Shown: positions 32,367 to 42,365 of the stretch, piece by piece
How the letters are laid out: every line of letters starts with the position of its first letter
How positions within the stretch are numbered: position 1 is the stretch's first letter
Assembly: GCA_000149265.1 (NCBI GenBank)
Contig: CH003335.1
Location: forward strand, 132,503 to 196,502
Direction of reading: 5' to 3'
Length of the DNA stretch: 64,000 nucleotides
Origin: Ciona savignyi
Taxonomy: Eukaryota > Chordata > Ascidiacea > Phlebobranchia > Cionidae
The notes under the pieces: generated by a model
Told to the model about the DNA's origin: nothing
The model's input: only the letters and a program-made list of their open reading frames with translations
Databases searched by the model: none
Program-made: the position numbers and the translations under genes

Positions 32367-32418
32367 TATTTCGTATTGTAATGTAAATTGCCTATTTCGT
32401 ATTGTAATGTAAATTGCC
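32367..32418. repeat. 26-bp tandem duplication
   Basis: TATTTCGTATTGTAATGTAA plus 6 bp occurs twice head to tail without differences. Confidence 0.9.
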
Positions 32419-32427
32419 TATTTCGGC

Positions 32428-33380
32428 CACAGAACCGTTTTTAATGTTGGTTTAGTGTGTCACGAAGTATTTGGACTTGCGACAACAACAAAACGAGTAT
32501 ACAATATTTCACATTTCAATGATACGTTTCATTTGTTTATATCTCTACCTGCTGTAAGCACGTTGCATTGATTTCTTCGATTATGGTAACATTTGCGCAT
32601 GCTAATCTTATATCTCATGTGTTCGTCCCAATTAAGTGTCGCAGGGCCAAAAATCCATCAAATTTCGGGCGACTAAGATTTCATTCGCGTGTTAAAGGCC
32701 ACGCAAGTAAATCGTTTACTGCGACCGTGTTATATGAGGCTGTTGTAAGTACTATAGACTCCAATTTTCGGATGCGCCATGTGTTTAATAAAAATGGTCG
32801 CCATGATGAGGATTTGTTTGATTAGAAAACATTGACCAGTTGAATGGAAAAACTTTAATTGTTTTTATTTTATTTTCTAGAATAAATTCGTACTCGCACT
32901 GCGTGTCTCCTGCAAGTAAACACGCAAGTATTGCTCGCGCGGATTTTTGGCCCTGGTATCGTAATTCATAGAAACAGTAAATAATTTTTAGAAAAAAATG
33001 GTTGCTTCTGAAAATAATTAAAGCATTATTATCATTCGCAGATATCTGACATAGTCTAGTTTTTATTATACCCATGTGAATAATAAATGTTTTGGAACAT
33101 AAACCACTTCTGCATTCAATTTGGCATATTCAGTATTTGCAAGTATATAATTTCAGAGTTAGTATTACTCCGAGCCATAGGTTACGTGATTACAAACTTC
33201 CGGTGTTAGGTAAGGTACCACCACATTGGTGTCTTAGATTGTGTTTAAACCCCGGAACATATTTGAAAACTATTTGCATATTTGAAATGTGGGTATCAGG
33301 GCGTAAAACATATATTTTATCAAAATTGACGCGGAGTAATTTTAAAGATTTTTAAGTAGAAAACCTTGTTTAAAAGCGCC
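32428..33380. other. Intergenic, no gene seen
   Basis: AT-rich sequence with chance reading frames of up to 96 codons lacking any recognisable domain. No repeats of the main families were noted. Confidence 0.4.
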
Positions 33381-33382
33381 AG

Positions 33383-33475
33383 GTTTCGAAACCATGATGA
33401 GGGGTAGTCACTAAGACCGTTTCTATTCACATAATTCGGGATATGTACCGGTTGCATTATCCAGATGACAATCCT
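33383..33475 (-). repeat. tRNA-Ser-like repeat, degenerate
   Basis: GGTTTCGAAACCATGATGAG and CACTAAGACCGTTTCTATTC, then GTACCGGTTGCATTATCC. Order as in the other minus-orientation copies. Confidence 0.6.
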
Positions 33476-33536
33476 AACAAAATCTAACAAAAATAAGTTT
33501 TCCTAATATATCTTTTTTCCTGATAGTCATAAGGCG

Positions 33537-33592
33537 ATTTGTCATATGTGACGTATATATGCAATATAGAGAAACACGTCATCACCAGCCAC
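33537..33592. promoter_or_regulatory. Second copy of the CRE-like block
   Basis: GTCATATGTGACGTATATAT ... GAGAAACACGTCATCACC parallels 29605-29662. No gene is recognised just downstream; a SINE starts 100 bp later. Confidence 0.25.
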
Positions 33593-33695
33593 AGTATTCC
33601 GGGAAACAAAGCAGAAGTGGTATAGCTGTCACATGGGCGTCAGATTCGAGCTAACCGACAAGTGACTCGGCTGGCTGCAGCCAGCAGAAAGGTAG

Positions 33696-34003
33696 CTTGT
33701 CCGGCCCGGTGGTCTAGCTGTTAAGTGCGTCGCCTTTCAATCGAAAGGTTGCAGGTGCGAAACTGGTCGCTAGCTAGTCGGTTGTGTCCTTGGGCAAGGC
33801 ACTTTACGGACATTGCCTGAACCCAGCGGATTAATGGGTTCTACCAAAGTTAAGGAACGTGTCTATCATATACAACACACTGCAATAGCTCCGGTAACCC
33901 GACGATGGGCGCGAGGTGATCTGACGATTGCCCGTGTGATAACCCCCTAGGTTTTCCCATTCACGGGGATAAACATGAATATCCTATATCCTATATCCTA
34001 TAT
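33696..34003 (+). mobile_element. Full-length reference copy of the main SINE
   Basis: Sense orientation. The tRNA-like head has A-box TGGTCTAGCTGTTAAG and B-box GGTTGCAGGTGCGAA, followed by CTAGCTAGTCGGTTGTGTCC, the body (CAACACACTGCAATAGCTCC, TGATCTGACGATTGCCCGTG) and a 3' tail of (TATCC)n, written TATCCTATATCCTATATCC. Length is about 300 bp. The head resembles tRNA-Glu-class genes. The family may correspond to the SINE reported earlier from Ciona, which I cannot verify here. Confidence 0.92.
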
Positions 34004-34027
34004 AGCTTCATCGTAACCAACCTCTGG

Positions 34028-34232
34028 CTTTGCAAGGCACTTTAACTTAACGGAGTTTTCTAGAATCAATTGGCTTAATGATTGTACTAAACCATAAAAA
34101 AATAGTTTGATTATATACAACACATTGTAATGGCTTTATTAACCCGAAGGTGGGCAATCTATTGATTGCCGGTGTGTTAATGGCCCCTGCGTGTTCCCAC
34201 GCACGAGGATAAAACATAATTATTCTATGCAA
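34028..34232 (+). mobile_element. Diverged SINE lacking the head
   Basis: GCAAGGCACTTTAACTTAAC, ACAACACATTGTAATGGCTT and ATTGATTGCCGGTGTGTTAA, ending AATTATTCTATGC, lie right after the full-length copy in the same orientation. Confidence 0.75.
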
Positions 34233-34455
34233 TAATCTGAATATATAGGTACTGCAGACTTGCTTATTTTACGTCTTTCATTATCGTCTTTGTTGTGCAA
34301 TAGCGCAGTTTAATTATTGTTCTATGTTTATTTCAGTTTATAATGAAATAAACTTAAAACTTTTGGATTGAAAATAGCTGTTTCTCCAAGACATATAATA
34401 CCTGGCAAATTCCCTTTTTCGATTTTGGATATATGTGAGTACTTTTGGAGATAGT

Positions 34456-34692
34456 AGATAGGATAGGATATTCATGTTTATCAACATGAATAAACAAGGG
34501 TGTTAACCCACGGGCAATCCCCAAATCACCTCGCTCCCACCGTCGGGTTATCGGAGCTATTGCAGCGTGATGCGTATGATAACCACGTTTCTTCAATTTG
34601 GTAGAACCCATTAATCTGCTGGGTTCAGGCAATGTTTGTTAAGTGCCTTTCTCAACGACACAACCGATTAAGTAGCGACTAGTTTTTTACCT
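34456..34692 (-). mobile_element. SINE copy, minus orientation, head truncated
   Basis: The tail ATAGGATAGGATATTCATG is followed by a body through CACAACCGATTAAGTAGCGA. The tRNA-like head stops near the B-box. Confidence 0.85.
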
Positions 34693-34719
34693 TCGCATTT
34701 ATATTATATACAATTGATT

Positions 34720-35345
34720 TAAGTCGCGGAGGTGCATTCAAGTTGTTTTGTATCCTCTTCCCACCCTTTCATCGCATCATTCTTTAATCACCCTATAAAT
34801 AGTCCCTTCCCCACCCTTTGTATACGGCTGACGACACAAACCCGTTTGTTGTTAAGCAGCGGTGACGGTCCGGCCATCGTGCGGACGGCTTGGATAAAAT
34901 AAAATAGACGCCGTGCGCGCCACTGAGTAGCATTATATCTCATTCGTTGAACCAAATCGTCCCCGTTAAATTCTTAATCACCGGTCGGCCTTTGTAAATC
35001 AATTATGTTTAAAGCTACTTAGTTTAAATTCCTACCCTTTGTTCCACTCCCCTTTCCCGACCCTAGTCCTGGTCGGACTATCGCACGTCCCCTGGCAATA
35101 TTCCATTCTGCAGGTTCCACCACCAACTCCATTATCCCGCCAAAGACCCGGCCTGGTCACCCCAACCCCATCTAACCAGGCCTAACCCCTCCCTGATGCT
35201 GTCATTTTAAACGTTTTTTTTCTATTTATTATTTTTTATTATCGTCACACACATTTTTGTATTCATTTTGTTATAAATTTTAAATTTTAATTTTTTTAAA
35301 TGGATATTCGCGTGTGTGACTAGGGAGGGCGTGCCACCGTGTAGT
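34720..35345. other. Compositionally distinct block with TATAAATAG; promoter or repeat
   Basis: C-rich upper-strand stretches (CCTTCCCCACCC, 35030-35190) are followed by T-rich sequence. TATAAATAG lies at 34795 and AATAAAATAGA 100 bp later. It could be a core promoter with leader for the BLOC1S5-like gene 900 bp on, or a lone terminal repeat of a retroelement, since a TATA box followed closely by a poly(A) signal is typical of those. No matching second copy is in the window to decide. Confidence 0.25.
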
Positions 35346-35706
35346 CCAGTGGAAGCATATCTGTTAAACAACAAACTACTAGTATCCTAATATACATGAA
35401 CCCGGAAACCCTTTGAGGGCTTTCGTTGCGAGGTTGACACAAAGATAGGTTAGGATTGGATAACTTTTGGGAACGGTTAAATATTCTATATTTTTATATT
35501 AGTATAACACAATAATTTTTTTTAAATTGTTGATGAGCGATCAACACTTTAATCAACAAAAGATGCGTGAGTTTACCTTCGGAATCTAAAATTTGTATGG
35601 CAAACGCAAAGATTTCTATGTATAGATAATGTCTTAAGAAGGGTATTTCCCTTGTGCAAAAGGTGCCTTGAAATCTCAAGTAAAAAAAGTTAAAATTAAA
35701 ATTTAC

Positions 35707-38700
35707 ATGGAATCCATAAAACATTTATTCAACCACCAGACAGCACTCGAGAATGAGATGAAATATGTCGCATCTGAGTTTGACAAAAACACAGGCAAAG
35801 AACTATTGAAAGAGATGGCAGACAGCTCTTCACATATCGCAAATAATGTTCTTCCAGCCTCAATAAAATCCGTGTCTGATAATCTGGTTCAAGTTCAAGT
35901 AAAAGGTATGGAACAAATTGTGATAGAAACAAAAAAAGGGAAGGAGAGAAACTACACACTAAAATGATGGTTAGGGGCTTTACTAATCTGCAAGACAGTG
36001 GGACGGGACAACACACTATATCATGGGCCGGGTTGGTTATTTCGTCATTAACATGAGCGGGATAGGGGCCATAAAGGAAAGGGGTTGTATCATGATACCA
36101 TCACCCCTTCCCGCTCATGTTAGTGACGAAAATACACCTTCACCCATCTTTCCACTCTACCATAGAATAATGTGCTACCCCCACACCGGTTGCTTCGCCA
36201 AAGAATGTGCTGTCCCGCCCCGCTGTTCCACAGATTAGAGAAGACCATGGTTTGGGGATAAAGGTTAAATTTTGAGCTTGGGTTGACATAAGCATTGGCA
36301 CTGGGGTTGAAATTCGTGTTTTTTGCAGGGTTGGAAAAAGTTTCCATAGTTTTTATGATCAGTTTTCCTTCTTACCTTATTCCCTCATATAAGTATTGCC
36401 TCAAATTGTGTTTTTTTAATTTAAATCTGTGTCCAACATTTCTTTATTTATTATTGTTAACAATCGTGGCCATAATATATTAAACGACATTAGTTCTGTT
36501 AAATGAAAATGCACCAAGACTAGTTAATCCTTACTTGTTTTTATTGGTGACTCCTCAATCCTTTAGGTTTTTACTTTAATATTAAGGTTTCTACCATTTT
36601 TGTATGAGTGTTAGTGTAACTATGTACATCTTAAAACATAAATAAATAAAATCAAATTAAACATAACATATATTATTTTGATACCAATACTGGTTCACAT
36701 ATTTTTTGTACTGTTGAATATTACTGACCAAATTAAAATCTTAATTTTAAAAACTTTAAGTAAAATATAAAAAGTATTCAATGACAAATCAATATTAGCA
36801 CAAGTTTTTGCACAGCTGAGATCGTGGTAAAATTGACTTCTCTTATTTGCCATAATATTCTGTTCTACAGTTTTATTTTATTCAGCTAGTGGCTGGGTTT
36901 ACTAGTTTACTGATGAATATTAAAAGTTCTACACACTTTAAATTAGTTGTGCACTTCTCTTTACAAAAATTGTGATAATAGTATGAGCGAGTACTGTCTG
37001 GTCTTTGACCGTTTTGTAAAAAAATCCCCTGGTTAAAATTTGAAACCATTTACTAATGTTAATAGATGATCATCTGTAAGAATTACTGGATCTGTTTTGC
37101 ATCCAATTATCACAAGAATCTTTTATACTTCTCCTTCGAATTATTGTTTAAATACATGCGTTTGAAATCTTTTATCTTTTACAGTTAGTGTTTGCAACGA
37201 GATGTTGTAAACGATATATTCATCAGAATGTGTGGGATTAGAAACAGTTGTACAAGTGAGTTACAATCCTCCTTTTAAAATTAAGTTGTGCCAGAATGTT
37301 GTAAGCTATTAATTCTGTGTAATCGCCACGAATCTACCCTTTTACTTAATAATACCGGTCGGTATTTTACAAAAAAAAGGCTTTTGTGTTAATTGAAACA
37401 TGAAAAAATGCATTAACTGTACTGTATAATAACACAGAATATTTATTTTATCTTTGTAAATGGTAAATACAAGGGGTTTTATCATACAGGCGTCCATCAG
37501 ATTAACTATGACATTTCCATATTTTACTTTAACTCTTTATTCTGGCCGTGTTTAGGATAGGATAGGATAGGATAGGATGTTCATGTTTATCCCCGTGAAT
37601 GGTAAAACCTAGGGGGTTATCACACGGGCAATCGTCAGATCACCTCGCGCCCATCGTCGGGTTACCGGAGCTATTGCAGTGTGTTGTATATGATAGACAC
37701 GTTCCTTCAATTTTGTAAAACCCATTAATCCGCTGGGTTTAGGCAATGTCCGTAAAGTGCCTTGCCCAAGGACACAACTGACTAGCTAGCGACCAGTTTC
37801 GCAACTGCAACCTTTCGATTAAAAGGCGACGCACTTAACCGCTAGACCACCGGGCTGGACGTTTACCTGACAAACACAAATCTGCAAACAATCCAAGCAG
37901 CATGTCCAAATATACAATCACTAAGTAAGCCTGTAGATTTATTCCAACCAGAAATCATATAAATTGCATCTTCGATTTGGTGCAAATTTGTGGAGGTTAT
38001 GCAACACCTGAGATTATGCTTCTACCATTAGTGATGCACTCTGAACATATTGTGCAAATATTTATATTAACTTATTATCGAGATTACGCACAGGGGTGAA
38101 AACTAAAGTTTAGAAGGGTATTTTCCTCCTGAAAACTGAAGTTGGTCAGATAAAGTTAGCCGCTTGCTAATCGATATTGTCTTTGATAACCCCACTGTGG
38201 GCATGAGGACATCTGTCCAATATTTGTGTCTTAACACTTATTTTTATGCTGTTCAGATAAACATGAGTACTATTAAGGGCTGTGCATGTAGGTTCATTTG
38301 GAAAATAGTTACGTGATGAAAAAAAAATAGTTCACCATTTAACCACCTCTTGGCAATTTGTTCTAAAAGTTCAATATTATGGGTCACTGGAATTCCCAAA
38401 TACTAAATAATTGTAAGTAGTGTACAATAGTAGTGCTGCAGTTTTTAATTGGTATTCTTTAAAACCTATTGCTTCTTTTTGGTTTACACACAATTGTTTA
38501 CTCATTACCCGATTTTTCTCTTGATAAGTTAACCGTTAACTAATGCACAAACCTAGTAGTCCCTTATGTGTGTTTGTGTTGACTGTTAATATGTTTAGGA
38601 AGAACATGCGGACGACCAATTCTGGATAAACATCAAATATCGGAAAGAACAAATCCTGGAAGAATTTGATGTGCAGAAACAAATCTTGGAAGATGAATAC

Positions 38701-38745
38701 AAGAGGATGGTGGAACAGATTAAGAGAGAAAACTCGATTCCCTGA
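35707..38745 (+). CDS. BLOC1S5: BLOC-1 subunit 5 (Muted)-like protein
   Basis: BLOC1S5 is a coiled-coil subunit of BLOC-1, which sorts cargo to lysosome-related organelles and acts with BORC in lysosome positioning. Two exons are supported: 35707-35898 (or to 35904) and 38599-38745 (ends ENSIP, stop). Exon 1 (LFNHQTALENEMKYVASEFD) aligns with human LLDHRPVIQGETRYFVKEFE. The last exon (QFWINIKYRKEQILEEFDVQ ... EDEYKRMVEQIKRE) aligns with the human C-terminal helix. Direct joining gives 112 aa, against 187 in human, so about 35-40 central residues are unaccounted for: either a middle exon was missed in the 2.7-kb intron or the protein is short. Upstream in-frame codons (KVKIKIYMES) also resemble the human sequence, so the true start may lie in an earlier exon. 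A candidate AATAAA is at 38930. Confidence 0.7.
35989..36240. mobile_element. Foldback MITE, long hairpin, in the BLOC1S5 intron
   Basis: The inner arms are near-perfect inverted copies: CGTCATTAACATGAGCGGGA (about 36043-36062) and the reverse complement at about 36107-36126. The outer ends GTGGGACGGGACAACAC and GTGCTGTCCCGCCCCGC pair more loosely. The whole 250 bp is one imperfect palindrome. Downstream sequence 36243-36345 resembles the cores of other foldback elements here. Confidence 0.8.
37437..37520 (-). mobile_element. SINE 3' fragment
   Basis: AGAATATTTATTTTATCTTTGTAAATGGTAAA, then TTTTATCATACAGGCG..CATCAGATTA. Diverged tail half, minus orientation. Confidence 0.6.
37556..37860 (-). 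mobile_element. Full-length SINE with five GGATA tail units
   Basis: The tail GGATAGGATAGGATAGGATA is followed by a highly conserved body and a complete head ending GCACTTAACCGCTAGACCACCGGGC. It differs little from 33696-34003 (reverse complement), so both are fairly young. Confidence 0.92.
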
Positions 38746-38791
38746 TAATATGTCGTGTCGGACTTTACAAATATACTAAGTGCAATAATTA

Positions 38792-39206
38792 TGGATTAGG
38801 ATAGGATATTCATGTTTCATCCTCATGAATGAAAAAATACAAGGAGAGTTGCTACACAGGCATTTATCAGATTACCTTGCAAGGAAGTGTAATCCTATTC
38901 CCGTTAAAAAAATTACTGCTGAACAGTTGAATAAAAAATAGCTCTAGTAGCCAGGTAAAACCGTTTCGGATTTAAAAAAAGATAAATATGATTATCCTAT
39001 CCCAAATCAATGCTCTATCTTAGTAGATTTTAAGGATATATAATGAACTAACCAGCAGCTGGTTTTGATCCAACAACCTTTCAGCTGACGCTTTAAAATA
39101 ATATTCTTCCTAGTAATATTATTTTTAGTATCTAATTGACGATTGATTGCCTGTGTGTTAACTCTTGGTTTTTCCATTCACGGGGATAAACATGAATATC
39201 CTATCA
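38792..39206. mobile_element. Mosaic of SINE pieces
   Basis: 38792-38880 is a minus-orientation tail half (GGATAGGATATTCATGTTTC). 39060-39095 matches the head (CAACAACCTTTCAGCTG). 39135-39206 is a plus-orientation 3' end (TTTTTCCATTCACGGGGATA ... GAATATCCTATC). At least two insertions overlap. Confidence 0.65.
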
Positions 39207-39399
39207 TGTTATTTAATTTCTCAGTGGACCACATCTGTAAAGATATATGTATCAATGTGCAATAATTTATTTTGTGTGTTTTTAATGATTAAAGCTTCAA
39301 TACAAAAAATATCAATTAGTAGTATGTGACGAAACAGCACTTACTTTATTTAAGATATCGAAAATGACAATACTGATTTGTTATATTTATTATTTATAA

Positions 39400-39930
39400 T
39401 GATCATCCCATAAATGATGGGGTGTCAGGTTTATCACATTGGTTCGTAAAACTCCGTAGAGGGAATAGTTGGTTTACTTCGTCTAGTGACCGAAGCTACT
39501 GCAGTGCGTTCTATATGATTGAGGTGTTGCTTTTGTTTGATTAAACCTGTATATTTTTTTGGTTTAGTTGACTTTACTGAACTGTCTTGTCCAAGGACAC
39601 AACCGACTATTCGGCAGCTGGTTTCGATGCATCAACCTTCCGAGTGATTGTTGGAGCTCTAACCGACATGACTACTTTCTATCAAAGCAACAGACAATAC
39701 GAATGAAGACGATCTGTCCGTTTCGCTGGCTTGTCTTTGGTAATAAACTGCTAGCAATACAAAAACGACATAGTTTACCACCATTTCACGCTGTCTTATG
39801 GTAACCTGCATCGCTAACTAGTCGGTTGTGTCCTTAGGCAAGGCACTTAACCCAATGAATTAATGAGTTCTGCGCCTATTACGTTTGTCCAATCAAGGGA
39901 TAAACATGAACATTCCGCCCTATCCTAGGA
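39400..39930. mobile_element. Two degenerate SINE copies, head to head
   Basis: 39400-39650 is minus orientation (AAGCTACTGCAGTGCGTTCT, CAAGGACACAACCGACTA). 39805-39930 is plus orientation (CTAACTAGTCGGTTGTGTCC, GATAAACATGAACATTCC). Confidence 0.65.
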
Positions 39931-40477
39931 TACAGTCCACTAGCTATAGCCAATGGTTTCGATAACCTTTCGGTTGATAATCCAATGCGATATCATATCA
40001 GAAGGGGGCAACTGACTTGTGGACCGTACGATCGTTTCGTTGCCTCCTGGTCTTAAATATTTATATAAATTCAAATTATTGTGTTCTAATCCATTGTTGT
40101 TGCGCATATTTTTGAACAAACAAATAAATGATTCTTGATTCTAATGATTCTTGATTCTAACTGATTAAATAGTTCATAAAATTAATTTGTTTCAAATAAA
40201 ATATCCGTTTTTTTTAAATTTTATAAAATAAAATTCGGACAATTGATCTTCCACACAACGCAAATGTGCCTTTATTTCTTGGTAAACTGGTTATTGCCTT
40301 CTTTACGTTTTTAAAACGAAAAGTTGGTTCTTAATTTTTGAACATCTATGGCCATTTGATAATAAGTTATATTGTAAAACTGTTTCTTTGTTAACATATA
40401 TCAAACCATATACAAAAAAAGATCTGAACAACGAGACCATGATGAGTTCAAAACCCGGTAAAAGATGTAGGCCTACA

Positions 40478-40562
40478 GTGGAATCCCGCTTACCTGATTA
40501 TCTATGGGAACCTCGTCAAGTGGTCGTGTTAGCTAATGTGCTTTGGAGCATCCTGTTTGTAG
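40478..40562 (+). mobile_element. Partial pogo/Tigger-like MITE
   Basis: CAGTGGAATCCCGCTTACCT and AGTGGTCGTGTTAGC match the terminal region of 6167-6681. Only one end is present. Confidence 0.6.
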
Positions 40563-40599
40563 CAATTGTTTTTTTTAAATGCTACCTCGTATACGTGTA

Positions 40600-42365
40600 A
40601 GTATGCATAATTTGAAAACAAAATTCGGTTTTTATTTTAAGAAGATAAAACATAAATATGCATGCATTAAATTAGTAGTACTATTAAAAAAGTCACAAAT
40701 GGATTTTTGTCTTGGTGTACTTGTTGACATGTCCCACATTCCTTTATTAATTTCATTCGTATTAGAAGATGGACTGCGTCCCTTTTTTTAAATACGGAGA
40801 TGGCGCAAGAGAGCTAATTTTACCAGTGAGGGTTTTTGGGTCGTCTACTTATTGTGGAAAGTTGTTTCCTTGATCACCTGTTTGGTAGTGAGAAATACAG
40901 CTTAATTGTTCACAACTTATTAAAATAAGCCAATGTTTATACTGCTTTAAATTAGACCCATGAATAAATTAATTTTCAGCCGTTAACATGTGCATTTACT
41001 GACGTGTTTTATTAACTGTACTTTTACCGTTTTTTGCCTCCTTTTTTTTAAAAATAAACCGAATTTTTTCTTTAATGCAACGAAAGAGCGATAAATGAAA
41101 CTAAAATAAAGTGAATACGGATGATAGCTTCGCCTTCGCAAAAGTATTACGTATGTCGCGCGAAAAAGTCTGACGCTGTGTAGCAAGCCGTGTTTCTGCT
41201 AGACAAACGATTATTGCGTTCGTTCCCGCCGAGGGAATATCCCGTTCGGCGTTTCTGCATTTTCGTTCGAAATTCGCATCAGAAAAATAATAATTTAATT
41301 TCTTTAAAAGTATAAGATGGATGTAGGTAATTTACGAACTAGTTGCGACGCTTTGTTGAAATATACTTTCGAGACAAAAAAACACAATTCGGTTAGTTAG
41401 ACGTTTTTTAAACTTAACTAGTTTATTTAATATTCTACAATTTACCATAAAAAATATTTCGGGTAGTTAGACGTTTTTTTAAGTTAAGTAGTTTATTTAA
41501 TATTCGGCAATTTATCACACACAAAAAGAGAAATAGGGTAGTTAGACATTTTTAATGTGACTACTTTATTTAGTATTGGGTTACATATCGTACATAGGCT
41601 GAATTTGATTTGACTGGAAAGTAAATACAAAGGAACATGATTGACGGCCGTATAATCTTTAGAATATCGTATTGATTGTAATAGTCGTGTATATTGCCGG
41701 GAATAGTAGCTAAAATATCGATAAATCGAAGCTTCCCGCTGAGACCCCAACTTTAAAACGCGGTGGTACTCACGAAAGTGAAGCTTATCCGTCAAGCCGA
41801 GCGTCTCGAGCCTGGCGTATCACCAATTAAGTGTTCCTCCGGCCAGACGCGCAGCAGCCACTGACCATGGCAGAGTTAAGATATGAGCTAAGTGGTAGGT
41901 ATGACAGGAAAGGGGGAAATTTCTTTTACCAACTCACTCGAGGAAGTGATTGGTTTGGTTGACAGCTCGAAAATAAAACATCCGCAGATGAATGAGATAG
42001 TAGTGTACTGGCAAACTAGGACACGTTTTATTCGTTTCAATAAACATGGTTGATTTGAAATCTGTAACAGGGCTCGTATGCTAGCGATCTGCAGGGGCTA
42101 CTAGTATCCTATTTTAACATTGATCTAAAGCTATGTAAATGTCTGCGTCTATACAAACGTGTTTTGAATTGCAATTTGCTATCATTGGTTCGCGCTTTGC
42201 TATTTGAATGCTTAGCTGTGCGCTTAATATGTAGCCATGATAGTAACCCATAACCAGAATATGTAAAATCAGATTACATTTATAGCCAAGCTGATGTCCT
42301 TCTAACAGAATACCTTAATTCAGATAAAATTCCTACATAAGAAACAATTAGATTGAACAGCTAGT
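40600..42365. other. Intergenic upstream of TMTC2, no gene seen
   Basis: Apart from the tandem repeat at 41388-41590 I see nothing recognisable. The TMTC2 promoter should lie here; the stretch 41780-42060 is less AT-rich and has no TATA box. Confidence 0.4.
41388..41590. repeat. Three tandem copies of a 70-75 bp unit
   Basis: Each unit has GGT(T)AGTTAGAC followed by TTTTT and TAGTTTATTTAATATT. The anchor GTTAGAC occurs at 41395, 41466 and 41541. The third copy is the most diverged. Confidence 0.9.

Noticed and set aside
37187-37253. Candidate middle exon for BLOC1S5 (good acceptor TTTTACAG and donor GTGAGT)
   Set aside because: All frames compatible with the flanking exons contain stops.
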